From Bog-532 sp963830385 (GTDB taxonomy: Bacteria > Actinomycetota > Actinomycetes > Streptosporangiales > Streptosporangiaceae), in NCBI GenBank assembly GCA_963830385.1, contig CAWHMD010000006.1:682001-746000 (forward strand): a stretch of 64,000 nt of DNA. Direction: 5' to 3'. A model generated the notes under the pieces. That model had not been told where the DNA came from, made no database searches, and saw only the letters and a list, made by a program, of their open reading frames with translations. Each line of letters begins with the position of its first letter. Position 1 is the first letter of the stretch. Shown piece by piece: positions 7,968-15,057 of this stretch. The translations under genes were made by a program, and so were the position numbers.

Positions 7968-7985
7968 CCTGTGTGTTTTTACAGG
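7968..7985. promoter_or_regulatory. Small inverted repeat upstream of glnR
   Basis: CCTGT (7968-7972) and ACAGG (7981-7985) flank GTGTTTTT. The 13-mer TGTGTGTTTTTAC here (7970-7982) recurs exactly at 10069-10081 in another promoter gap. It may be an operator; the glnR ribosome site follows at 8017-8021. Confidence 0.35.
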
Positions 7986-8030
7986 CTAGTGCCGGTGCGC
8001 TGGGCGCCGCGCAGTTGGAGGTGGAACCGC

Positions 8031-8825
8031 TTGAGCGATCTGCTCCTGCTGACCGGGACGCTCGAACCGTCCACGGAAGTGCTGCCCGCCCTCGGCCTGC
8101 TGCTGCACTCGGTGCGGGTGATGCCGCCGGAGGCGTCGGCCCTGATCGACGCGCCGCCCGGCGACGTGGTGCTGGTCGACGGCCGCCGCGACCTGGCCCA
8201 CGGCAAGAGCATCTGCAAGCTGCTGCTCACGACCGGGCTGGACTGCCCGCTGATGATCATCGTCACCGAGGGCGGCCTGGCCGCGATCAGCGCCGACTGG
8301 GGTGCGGACGACGTGATCCTCAACACGGCCGGGCCGGCCGAGGTCGAGGCGCGGCTGCGGCTGGCGCTCGGCCGCCGGGCCCGGAACGCCGCCGCCGACG
8401 CACCCGACGAGATCCGGTCCGGCGACCTCACCATCGACGAGGCCACCTACTCCGCCCGGCTGCGCGGGCGGGCCCTCGACCTGACGTTCAAGGAATTCGA
8501 GCTGCTGAAGTTCCTGGCCCAGCACCCGGGCCGGGTCTTCACCCGGGCCCACCTGCTGCAGGAGGTCTGGGGCTACGACTACTTCGGCGGCACCCGGACG
8601 GTGGACGTGCACGTCCGGCGGCTGCGCGCCAAGCTCGGCACCGAGCACGAGGCGCTGATCGGCACCGTCCGCAACGTCGGCTACCGTTTCGTTCCGTTCA
8701 AGGGCGCGAGCGACGACCAGCGGGACAGCCAGCACGCGGGAGACGATGAACACGACACCGAACCCGAGGACGACGCCGGGCTCAGCGAAGGCAGCCCCAT
8801 CTCCGGAGTCCAGCCCGGGCGCTGA
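8031..8825 (+). CDS. glnR: GlnR, nitrogen-assimilation response regulator
   Basis: A 264-residue OmpR-family orphan regulator matching actinobacterial GlnR over its length. The receiver domain (about 1-105) has the GlnR-type VVLVDGRRDL in place of a normal phospho-acceptor pocket. The winged helix (about 130-225) includes LDLTFKEFELLKFLAQHPGR and TRTVDVHVRRLRAKLG. GlnR controls glnA, amtB-glnK, nir and other nitrogen genes. I start at TTG 8031, where the conserved SDLLLLT begins, because GGAGG (8017-8021) lies 9 nt upstream; the longer frame from 7902 is unlikely. No partner kinase is adjacent, as is usual. The acidic C-terminal tail overlaps mshD. Confidence 0.93.
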   Translation: MSDLLLLTGTLEPSTEVLPALGLLLHSVRVMPPEASALIDAPPGDVVLVDGRRDLAHGKSICKLLLTTGLDCPLMIIVTEGGLAAISADWGADDVILNTAGPAEVEARLRLALGRRARNAAADAPDEIRSGDLTIDEATYSARLRGRALDLTFKEFELLKFLAQHPGRVFTRAHLLQEVWGYDYFGGTRTVDVHVRRLRAKLGTEHEALIGTVRNVGYRFVPFKGASDDQRDSQHAGDDEHDTEPEDDAGLSEGSPISGVQPGR

Positions 8826-9732
8826 TCCGGCCGCCGACCCGGCCGTGACCGAGGCCGGGCCGCTCGGCCCGGCCCAGCGCGAGGACATCCTCCGCCTGGT
8901 GGGGGCGGCGGCCGCCGCCGACGGCGTGGTCCCGCTGTCCGAACAGGTCATGTTGCACGTCCGCTACGGCGGCGACCAGCCGGAACCAGCCGGCGTTGAT
9001 CTGCTGGCCGCCCCGGACGGGGTCGTCGCCGGCTACGCGCACCTGGACTGGGAGGAGCCGGGGGTGGCCAGCGCCGAGCTGGTCGTCGACCCGGCTCACC
9101 GGCGTCAGGGCATCGGGCGGGCACTGCTGGCCAGGCTGGCCGGGCAGGCCGGCGATGGAACCCTGCGCGTCTGGGCCCACGGCGACCTGCCCGCCGCCGC
9201 CGGGCTGGCCCGGGCGGCTGGACTGAGCCGGGTCCGCGCGCTGTTCCAGATGAGCCGCCCGCTGCGGGACCCGCTGCCGGAACCGGCGCTGCCGGCCGGC
9301 GTGACCATCCGGACCTTCGAGCCCGGCCGGGACGAGGAGAGCTGGCTGCGGCTGAACGCGCTGGCGTTCGCCCACCATCCCGAGCAGGGCGCCTGGACCC
9401 GGATCGACCTGGACCTGCGGGAGCAGGAAGACTGGTTCGACCCGGCCGGTTTCTTCCTGGCCGAGCGGGACGGCCGGCTGGCCGGATTCCACTGGACCAA
9501 GGTCCACGACGGCGAGACCGGCGAGGTCTACGTGGTCGGGGTCGACCCGGCCGAGCAGGGCTCGGGGCTGGGCCGCGCGCTCACCCTCACCGGGCTGCGC
9601 TACCTGCGGGACGACCGCGGTCTGGCCGAGGTCATCCTGTACGTGGACGAGACCAACCGGGCCGCGGTGCGGATGTACACCGCGCTCGGCTTCACCCTGG
9701 CCGCCACCGACGTGATGTACGGGACCGGCTGA
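8746..9732 (+). CDS. mshD: Mycothiol synthase
   Basis: A 328-residue protein of two tandem GNAT domains, as in MshD, which acetylates Cys-GlcN-Ins to finish mycothiol. Acetyl-CoA binding loops are VDPAHRRQGIGRALL (domain 1, near residue 110) and VDPAEQGSGLGRAL (domain 2, near residue 265). The active C-terminal half also shows YVDETNRAAVRMYTALGF. The ATG at 8746 has GGGAG close upstream and lies 80 bp inside glnR; a GTG at 8845 would remove the overlap and drop a low-complexity Pro/Ala leader. Translational coupling to glnR is possible. Confidence 0.94.
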   Translation: MNTTPNPRTTPGSAKAAPSPESSPGADPAADPAVTEAGPLGPAQREDILRLVGAAAAADGVVPLSEQVMLHVRYGGDQPEPAGVDLLAAPDGVVAGYAHLDWEEPGVASAELVVDPAHRRQGIGRALLARLAGQAGDGTLRVWAHGDLPAAAGLARAAGLSRVRALFQMSRPLRDPLPEPALPAGVTIRTFEPGRDEESWLRLNALAFAHHPEQGAWTRIDLDLREQEDWFDPAGFFLAERDGRLAGFHWTKVHDGETGEVYVVGVDPAEQGSGLGRALTLTGLRYLRDDRGLAEVILYVDETNRAAVRMYTALGFTLAATDVMYGTG

Positions 9733-9787
9733 CCTGGGGTGGGAGCAGAGGTGACTAGTGCCGGCGCGCTGGACTAGTACGGACGGG

Positions 9788-9961
9788 CTAGGCGATCCGG
9801 CCGAGCACGCTGGCCTCGTGGCTGACGCCGAGCACCTCGTCCAGCTCCTCGCGGGACAGCGGGCCGTCGCTGGCGGCCACCGCTCCCAGAACCTCGGCGT
9901 ACAACTCGATCTCGTCGAAGGCGACCGGGTCGTGAACACGTAGATCCACGTACTGGGACAT
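9788..9961 (-). CDS. Small conserved-looking protein (57 residues)
   Basis: A short acidic protein beginning MSQYVDLRVHDPVAFDEIELYAEVLGAV, with strong GGAGG 8-9 nt upstream of the ATG at 9961. It is mostly helical, with no membrane segment or cysteines. I do not recognise it. Codon usage looks coding (GC at third positions). It is convergent with mshD and followed by a large promoter-like gap. A longer frame starts at GTG 9982. Confidence 0.6.
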   Translation of the reverse strand: MSQYVDLRVHDPVAFDEIELYAEVLGAVAASDGPLSREELDEVLGVSHEASVLGRIA

Positions 9962-10520
9962 CGTGCTCACCTCCGTCGACACTGACGCTTGACGCCTGAT
10001 GACTCAAGGCTACGTCGTACCGCTGCTGGTCCGCATGACCCATCAGGGCCATTCTTGGACCACCCTCGTGTGTGTTTTTACCCAGGACCATGGTCACAAT
10101 TCCACTAATCGGCGGAAAATGCCGATGGAGTTCCGGTAGAGCACGTATAGAGGACGTGCGGACGCTATTGTGCATGCACAGCCTGGCCGCCGGCCGGAGC
10201 CGCGGGCGGCCGGCCAGCCGGCCGCAGGCCACCCCGTCGAGCCGCGGTGCACGCCGGTCGCTGGCAACGATGCGCTACCTGATGAGCGCCAAGCGTGCAC
10301 GTCAGAGGGTTTTCGGCGCGTCCGAGATGACGCATAACGGGGCACTTGGACGTTTCGGTTGCGCGGAAGGGTCGTTCGGGACAAGAGTCGTGCACATATC
10401 GATCTCACCACAGCCCACAAGGTTCCCGCCGACATCACCGCCTCACTCAGTAGTACCGCGATAACGTGCCTACCGGTCCACTTTCCTGCACGCTCCCGGA
10501 TATAAGGTCCTCGTGAAGCC
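9962..10520. promoter_or_regulatory. Large gene-free control region before the DivIVA-like gene
   Basis: About 560 bp without a credible gene. It contains the perfect 12-bp palindrome TGTGCATGCACA (10169-10180), an inverted repeat GCACGT/ACGTGC (10141-10146 with 10154-10159), and the TGTGTGTTTTTAC word (10069-10081) shared with the glnR upstream region. Open frames on either strand here have Arg/Ser-rich shadow composition. It is probably a promoter region for the divergent small protein and the DivIVA-like gene. Confidence 0.5.
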
Positions 10521-11861
10521 ATGAACGAAAATACCGATCTCCTTCCCAATCTCTCCAGCCAAGAAGACGCTTTTGAGGTGCAGCTGCGCGGCTACAGCCG
10601 GCGGCAGGTCGATGAGTTCGTCGCCCGCTGCCGGAGCCAGGTCCGCGAGCTCGAGGAACGGCTCGGGCGCTCACTGGACGAGGGCGAGCAGCTTCGGCAG
10701 GAGATGCAGAAGCTCCGTCAGCAGGCCCTCGGGGCCAAGCCGGCCCACGAGGAGGTCAGCGAGCGGATCTCCCAGATCCTGAAGCTCGCCGACGACGAGG
10801 CCAAGGCGCAGAAGAACCGGGCCGACGACGACATCAAGAAGCAGCTGACGGACGCGCAGCAGGAAGCCGACCGGATCCGCAAGGAGGCCCGGGAGCAGGC
10901 CGAGCACATGCTCACGGCCGCGCAGGAGCAGGCCGAGCGGGCCATCTCCTCGGCCCGGGCGGAGGCGGACAAGACGAGGACGACCGCCCGTGCCGAGGCC
11001 GACCACATGACGGCCGACGCCCGCAAGAAATCCGACACCGCCGTCAGCACGGCCAAGTCCCAGGCCAAGCAGACGCTGGACGAGGCCACCGCCCGCGCGG
11101 CCGCTATCCACGACGGCGCCGAGCGGCGGCTCAACCTGCTCAGCACCCGCCACGCCGAGACGATCCGCCGCCTGACCGACATCCTGGACGGCGTGTCCGG
11201 CCTGGTCGCGGCCGAGACCGCGCGCCCGTCGCTGGAGGACGAGGTCGACCAGAACGTGGCCAAGGCCATCGGCCAGAAGAAGGCGGCCGAGGCGAACGCC
11301 AACCAGGGGGCCGGCAGCGGCCCGAGCCCGGCCCCGGCGCCCCGTCCGGGCAGCGGCACCCCGCTCGGGGACGCCGCCGCCCGGCCCCAGCGTCCCGCCC
11401 CGGGTACTCCCGGCGCCCCGGTTCCGCCCGGTGCGCCGCGGCCGGACGGGGCCGCCCGGCCCGGCCCGGGTGCCCCCGGCGCTCCCGGCGCCCCGATGAG
11501 CCAGCCTGGTTCCGGTCAGCCGGGCACCGGTCAGCCCGGTCAGCCCGGCACGCCGGGTGTGCAGGTGCCCGACCCGGTGCTGGTGCACCCGCGGGGCGGC
11601 GCGCACGAGGCGCCTCGCGGTGGTGCGCACGAGGCCCCGCGTGGGCGGCAGGCGGGCCCCGGCGGACCGGCTCCCGCGCCGCTGCCCGCGGACCAGCTGC
11701 GGCCGTCCTCTTCCGGGTCGGCCCCGAACGCCCCGGAGCGCCCCGGCAGCCGGCCGTCCCCGGCTCACCGGGCCGACGAGAGCAGCAGCAACTACACCGG
11801 CTCGATCGACAAGGACGAGACCACCGAGGGCGTGCGGATCGTCCGGGAGCAGCGCCACTGA
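10521..11861 (+). CDS. DivIVA-domain coiled-coil protein
   Basis: A 446-residue polarity or cytoskeletal protein. Residues about 15-60 form a DivIVA-like lipid-binding head (FEVQLRGYSRRQVDEFVARC). Residues about 40-230 are a long, highly charged coiled coil with runs such as EADRIRKEAREQAEHML. Residues about 265-430 are a disordered Pro/Gly/Ala tail with a duplicated RGGAHEAP unit. Family members in filamentous actinobacteria (DivIVA, Scy- and FilP-like proteins, often misnamed cellulose-binding) organise tip growth or division; this copy is not the canonical short DivIVA. No clear ribosome site precedes ATG 10521. It is followed by short tandem repeats and a strong hairpin. Confidence 0.85.
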   Translation: MNENTDLLPNLSSQEDAFEVQLRGYSRRQVDEFVARCRSQVRELEERLGRSLDEGEQLRQEMQKLRQQALGAKPAHEEVSERISQILKLADDEAKAQKNRADDDIKKQLTDAQQEADRIRKEAREQAEHMLTAAQEQAERAISSARAEADKTRTTARAEADHMTADARKKSDTAVSTAKSQAKQTLDEATARAAAIHDGAERRLNLLSTRHAETIRRLTDILDGVSGLVAAETARPSLEDEVDQNVAKAIGQKKAAEANANQGAGSGPSPAPAPRPGSGTPLGDAAARPQRPAPGTPGAPVPPGAPRPDGAARPGPGAPGAPGAPMSQPGSGQPGTGQPGQPGTPGVQVPDPVLVHPRGGAHEAPRGGAHEAPRGRQAGPGGPAPAPLPADQLRPSSSGSAPNAPERPGSRPSPAHRADESSSNYTGSIDKDETTEGVRIVREQRH

Positions 11862-11891
11862 GCAGACAACACTGAGCAGACAACACTGAGC
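11857..11891 (+). repeat. 14-bp tandem repeat across a stop codon
   Basis: ACTGAGCAGACAAC occurs at 11857-11870 and 11871-11884, with a half copy to 11891. The stop codon of the DivIVA-like gene (TGA, 11859-11861) is inside the first copy, so each copy carries a TGA in the same register group. It is probably a recent slippage duplication. Confidence 0.8.
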
Positions 11892-11914
11892 GGGCCGCAC
11901 TGGTGGTGAGCGGA

Positions 11915-11950
11915 CGACGGGCCCGGGAGGTACGCCTCCCGGGCCCGTCG
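11915..11950. terminator. Bidirectional hairpin between convergent genes
   Basis: A perfect 16-bp GC stem (11915-11930 with 11935-11950) with a TACG loop, between the convergent DivIVA-like and Ppx/GppA genes. It lacks a T-run, as is common for actinobacterial terminators. Confidence 0.8.
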
Positions 11951-11956
11951 CCGTTC

Positions 11957-12883
11957 TCAGGTGAGGACGTCCAGGCGGCGGAGGATGACCCCTTCGCGCA
12001 GGGCCCACGGGCAGATCTCCAGCTCGGGCACGCCGAACAGGTCCATCGCGGCGTCGGCCACGATCGCCCCGGCTGGCAGCTGAGGGGCCCGGGCCCCGGA
12101 CACGCCGGGCAGCTTGCACCGCTCGGCCAGCGTCATCGTCGGCAGCCGTTCGGCCCAGGACGCCAGGTTCTTGCTGGTCAGCACCCGCCGGACGTAGGGG
12201 CCGTCACTGGACGGGGCCGCTCCGGCGATCCTGGCCAGCTGGCGGAAGGCTTTGGAGGTCGCCACCGCCCGGTCGGGGCGGCCGTAGCGCATGATGCCTC
12301 CGACCGTGCGGGCTATCTCCGTCCGTACGTGCCGGCGCAGGTCACGTCGCTGCGACCCGGTCGGCGGGTCGGACCGGAACCAGTCGCGGGTGAGCCGGAC
12401 GGCCCCGAGCGGGAGCGACACCGCCACGTCCGGCTCCTCGTCGACACCGGACGCGATCTCCAGGGAGCCGCCGCCGATGTCGAGAACCAGCAGCCGGCCG
12501 GATGACCAGCCGAACCAGCGCCGGGCGGCCAGGAACGTCAGCCGGGCCTCGTCCTCCCCGGCCAGTACGTCGATGCGGGCGTTGGTCTGCTCGGTGATCC
12601 GCTGCAGCACTTCTTCGCCGTTGACCGCGTCCCGGATGGCCGAGGTGGCGAAGCCGACGAAGTCCTCGACGCCCTTGTCCTCGGCGATCCGCAGGGCGTC
12701 CTCGACGAACTCGCCCAGCTGCTGCTCGCCGTGGGCCGACAGCCGCCCGCCGTTTTCCAGGTGGTCGGCCAGCCGGATCTCGGCCTTGTGGGAGAACGCC
12801 GGCAGCGGGTGCGCACCCGGATAAGCGTCGACCACGAGCAGGTGAACCGTGTTGGAGCCCACATCAAGCACGCCAAGCCGCAT
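11957..12883 (-). CDS. Ppx/GppA family exopolyphosphatase/pppGpp phosphohydrolase
   Basis: A 308-residue ASKHA-fold phosphatase. The phosphate 1 motif is LGVLDVGSNTVHLLV (residues 3-17), the phosphate 2 motif is LLVLDIGGGSLEIA (about 140), and the conserved FATSAIRDAVNGEEVL lies between. The family hydrolyses long-chain polyphosphate or the gamma phosphate of pppGpp. The length of about 310 corresponds to the short actinobacterial form without the C-terminal HD domain. It is divergent from the sigma factor gene at 13012. The choice between Ppx1- and Ppx2-type activity cannot be made from sequence alone. Confidence 0.92.
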   Translation of the reverse strand: MRLGVLDVGSNTVHLLVVDAYPGAHPLPAFSHKAEIRLADHLENGGRLSAHGEQQLGEFVEDALRIAEDKGVEDFVGFATSAIRDAVNGEEVLQRITEQTNARIDVLAGEDEARLTFLAARRWFGWSSGRLLVLDIGGGSLEIASGVDEEPDVAVSLPLGAVRLTRDWFRSDPPTGSQRRDLRRHVRTEIARTVGGIMRYGRPDRAVATSKAFRQLARIAGAAPSSDGPYVRRVLTSKNLASWAERLPTMTLAERCKLPGVSGARAPQLPAGAIVADAAMDLFGVPELEICPWALREGVILRRLDVLT

Positions 12884-13011
12884 GCTTCGAAATTACTCTG
12901 CCCTGGTGGTGCACGGTGGGGCGTGCCGGACGAGAGGAGCGGGCAAACCTTTTCGGACGAATCGGCGCTAGTCTCCGCACGGCGAGTCCCTGATACCCCA
13001 TCATTGACCAA

Positions 13012-13614
13012 ATGGACCGTTCGGCAGACATGGCTATGCCTGCTCCGGCACGGTCGGACAAGCCCGACCTGTCGGAGGCCGTCCGGGCCGCGCAGCAGGG
13101 CGACGAGCAGGCCTTTCGCGCCATCTACCGGGACGTGCAGCCCCGGCTGCTGCGTTACCTGCGCACGATGGTCGGCGACGACGCCGAAGACGTGGCCTCG
13201 GAGGCCTGGTTCCACATCGCGCGTGACCTGCCCGGGTTCAGCGGTGATTCGGACGGCTTCCGCGGCTGGGCCGCCACGATCGCCCGGCACCGCGCCCTGG
13301 ACCACCAGCGCCGCCACCGGCGCCGCCCGCAGCCGGCGTCCACTCCGATCGATGACCTGGGCGATCTGGCCGCGGGTGACGACACGGCCCAGAGCGCGAT
13401 CGACATGGTGGCCACCCAGGCGGCGGTGGCGATGATCGCGGATCTTCCGCCCGACCAGGCCGAAGCGGTCATGCTGCGGGTGGTGGTGGGATTGGACGCC
13501 GAAAGCGCCGGTCAGGTGCTGGGCAAGAAGGCGGGGGCGGTCCGGACGGCGGCCTACCGGGGGCTGCGACGGCTGGCCACCCGCCTGGAGCAGGCAGGGC
13601 CTGGTGACAAGTGA
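13012..13614 (+). CDS. RNA polymerase sigma factor (ECF-like)
   Basis: A 200-residue sigma-70 family factor. Region 2 reads AFRAIYRDVQPRLLRYLRTMVGDDAEDVASEAW (shown here in shorter parts: AFRAIYRDVQPRLLRYL and DDAEDVASEAW). The motif FRGWAATIARHRALD precedes a basic linker. Region 4 contains LPPDQAEAVMLRVVVGLDAE and the recognition helix GKKAGAVRTAAYRGLRRLA. ATG at 13012 is used; ATGs 18-24 nt downstream are alternatives. The next gene encodes a membrane protein that probably regulates it, and the reading frames overlap or nearly touch. Confidence 0.9.
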   Translation: MDRSADMAMPAPARSDKPDLSEAVRAAQQGDEQAFRAIYRDVQPRLLRYLRTMVGDDAEDVASEAWFHIARDLPGFSGDSDGFRGWAATIARHRALDHQRRHRRRPQPASTPIDDLGDLAAGDDTAQSAIDMVATQAAVAMIADLPPDQAEAVMLRVVVGLDAESAGQVLGKKAGAVRTAAYRGLRRLATRLEQAGPGDK

Positions 13615-13672
13615 GGAGCGTGAGCCGCGACGTAGTGACACCGGCGAGGCCGTTGACGCTGAAGGACGTGAG

Positions 13673-15013
13673 ATGAGCACCAGCCAGTTCCGCCCCATCG
13701 ACCGCGAGGCCGCCGAGCAGTTGCTCGACGGCGCCGCGGCCGGTTCCGCGCGGCCCGACGACCCGCTGGCCCAGTTGCTGGCGGCCGCGGCCGCGCCGGG
13801 TGCGGATGGCGAGCTGGCCGGTGAGGAGATGGCGGTGGCGGCGTTCGCGGCCGCGCAGCTGGCACCGTCGCCCGGCGCGGGCTCCGGCCCGCAGAAACAG
13901 CCGGGTCACGCCCACTCGGCGGCGTCCCGGCGGGCCCGGCACGCCGGTTTCCGCGCGCTGGGGCTGGCGGCCGCGCTGGGCGGAGTGGGGGTGGCTCTGG
14001 CCGCTGCCACCGGAGCCTTCAGCGGCACACCGTCTCACTCGGGCGCGACTTCGTCCAGCGGGCAGAGCATCACGGCCAGCCATGGCGCGGCGGCCGCGCC
14101 CGGGCGCACCGGGACGTCCGCGTCCGGCCCGGCCACCCCGGGCTCATCCGCGAAGGCCACGCCGGCCGGTACGCCGGCCGCACCGGTGACCGCGCTGTCC
14201 GGCCTCTGCACCGAGGTCGCCGGGCACGTCGCGACGCTGGAGGGCGACACCGCGAACGCCACCGGGAAGACCCTCAGCGCCACCGGGCTGACCCAGGCGC
14301 TGGCCAGTCCGGCCGTCGGCGCCGTGCTGGCCAGCCCGCTGTTCGCGTCGCTGACGGCGGCGGCGGGCGCCGCGACCAACGTGCCGGACTACTGCGCGCT
14401 GCTGCTCCGCCTGCCCACGCTGCCGCAGCCGTCCCGGGTCGCCAGCCTGCCGCTGACCGCGCTGACCAGCCTGCCGGTCACGCTGCTGGAGCAGCTGCCG
14501 GTCGCCACCCTGGCCAAGCTGCCGTCGTCGGTGCTGGCCAAGCTGCCGGTCGCCACCCTGGTCAAGCTGCCGGTCGCCACGCTGACCGGGCTGCCCACGT
14601 CGGTGCTGGCCACCCTGCCCACGTCGACCCTGGTCAAGCTGCCGGCGTCCACGCTGGCCACGCTGCCCGCCGCGGTGCTGGCCAAGCTGCCGCCCTCGGT
14701 GCTCGGCACCCTGCCGGCCGACGTGCTGGCCAAGCTGCCCACGTCGGTCCTGGCGACCCTGCCGGTCGCCACGCTGGCCACGCTGCCCGCCTCGGTGCTG
14801 GTCACCTTGCCCGCCTCGGTGCTGGCCACCCTGCCCGCGTCGGTGCTGGCCACGTTGCCGGTCTCGGTGCTGGAGAAGCTGCCGCCCTCGGTGCTCGGCA
14901 CCCTCCCCAGCTCAGTGCTGGCCAAGCTCCCACCCTCGGTGCTCCGCACCCTGCCGTCGTCGGTGCTGGGCACGCTGCCGGGAGCGATACAGTCCGAGCT
15001 GGGCCTGGGCTGA
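13673..15013 (+). CDS. Membrane protein with C-terminal LPxSVLxx octapeptide array
   Basis: A 446-residue protein downstream of the sigma factor. The N-terminal 75 or so residues (REAAEQLLDG, DPLAQLLAAAAAP, AGEEMAVAAFAAAQ) resemble the cytoplasmic part of actinobacterial sigma-linked membrane proteins. One transmembrane helix lies at about residues 98-118 (LGLAAALGGVGVALAAAT). A Ser/Thr/Pro/Ala-rich linker follows, then a Cys-containing segment (LCTEVAGHVATLEGD and PDYCALLLRLP). From about residue 259 to the end there are 23 octapeptides of consensus LPxSVLAT/K. I start at ATG 13673 (GAAGGA 6 nt upstream); a GTG at 13604 overlapping the sigma gene is possible. An anti-sigma role is inferred from order only. 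Confidence 0.8.
   Translation: MSTSQFRPIDREAAEQLLDGAAAGSARPDDPLAQLLAAAAAPGADGELAGEEMAVAAFAAAQLAPSPGAGSGPQKQPGHAHSAASRRARHAGFRALGLAAALGGVGVALAAATGAFSGTPSHSGATSSSGQSITASHGAAAAPGRTGTSASGPATPGSSAKATPAGTPAAPVTALSGLCTEVAGHVATLEGDTANATGKTLSATGLTQALASPAVGAVLASPLFASLTAAAGAATNVPDYCALLLRLPTLPQPSRVASLPLTALTSLPVTLLEQLPVATLAKLPSSVLAKLPVATLVKLPVATLTGLPTSVLATLPTSTLVKLPASTLATLPAAVLAKLPPSVLGTLPADVLAKLPTSVLATLPVATLATLPASVLVTLPASVLATLPASVLATLPVSVLEKLPPSVLGTLPSSVLAKLPPSVLRTLPSSVLGTLPGAIQSELGLG
14447..14998 (+). repeat. Array of 23 24-bp units encoding LPxSVLxx octapeptides
   Basis: Every 24 bases encodes Leu-Pro at positions 1-2 and usually Leu at position 6. Positions 4-5 are mostly Ser-Val, Ala-Thr or Ser-Thr, and positions 7-8 are Ala-Lys, Ala-Thr, Gly-Thr or similar. 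Units 15-17 are almost identical, while the first two and the last are degenerate, which is typical of arrays that grow by internal duplication. The array fills the predicted extracytoplasmic C-terminus. Confidence 0.92.
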
Positions 15014-15057
15014 CAGCTTCGCTGAGCTGCCCGGCAGCTCGCGGAGGGAGCCGAACC

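Noticed and set aside
10094..10549. A 151-codon minus-strand frame in the long control region
   Set aside because: Arg/Ser/Cys-rich, no GC-third-position bias and no family features; treated as non-coding.
10671..12119. A 482-codon minus-strand frame across the DivIVA-like gene
   Set aside because: It is an Arg/Gly/Pro-rich shadow; the plus-strand frame carries a DivIVA head and coiled coil.
14447..14998. Leucine-rich repeats or pentapeptide repeats as the identity of the LPxSVLxx array
   Set aside because: The strict period is 8 residues with Leu-Pro at each start; LRRs have 20-30 residues and pentapeptides have period 5.
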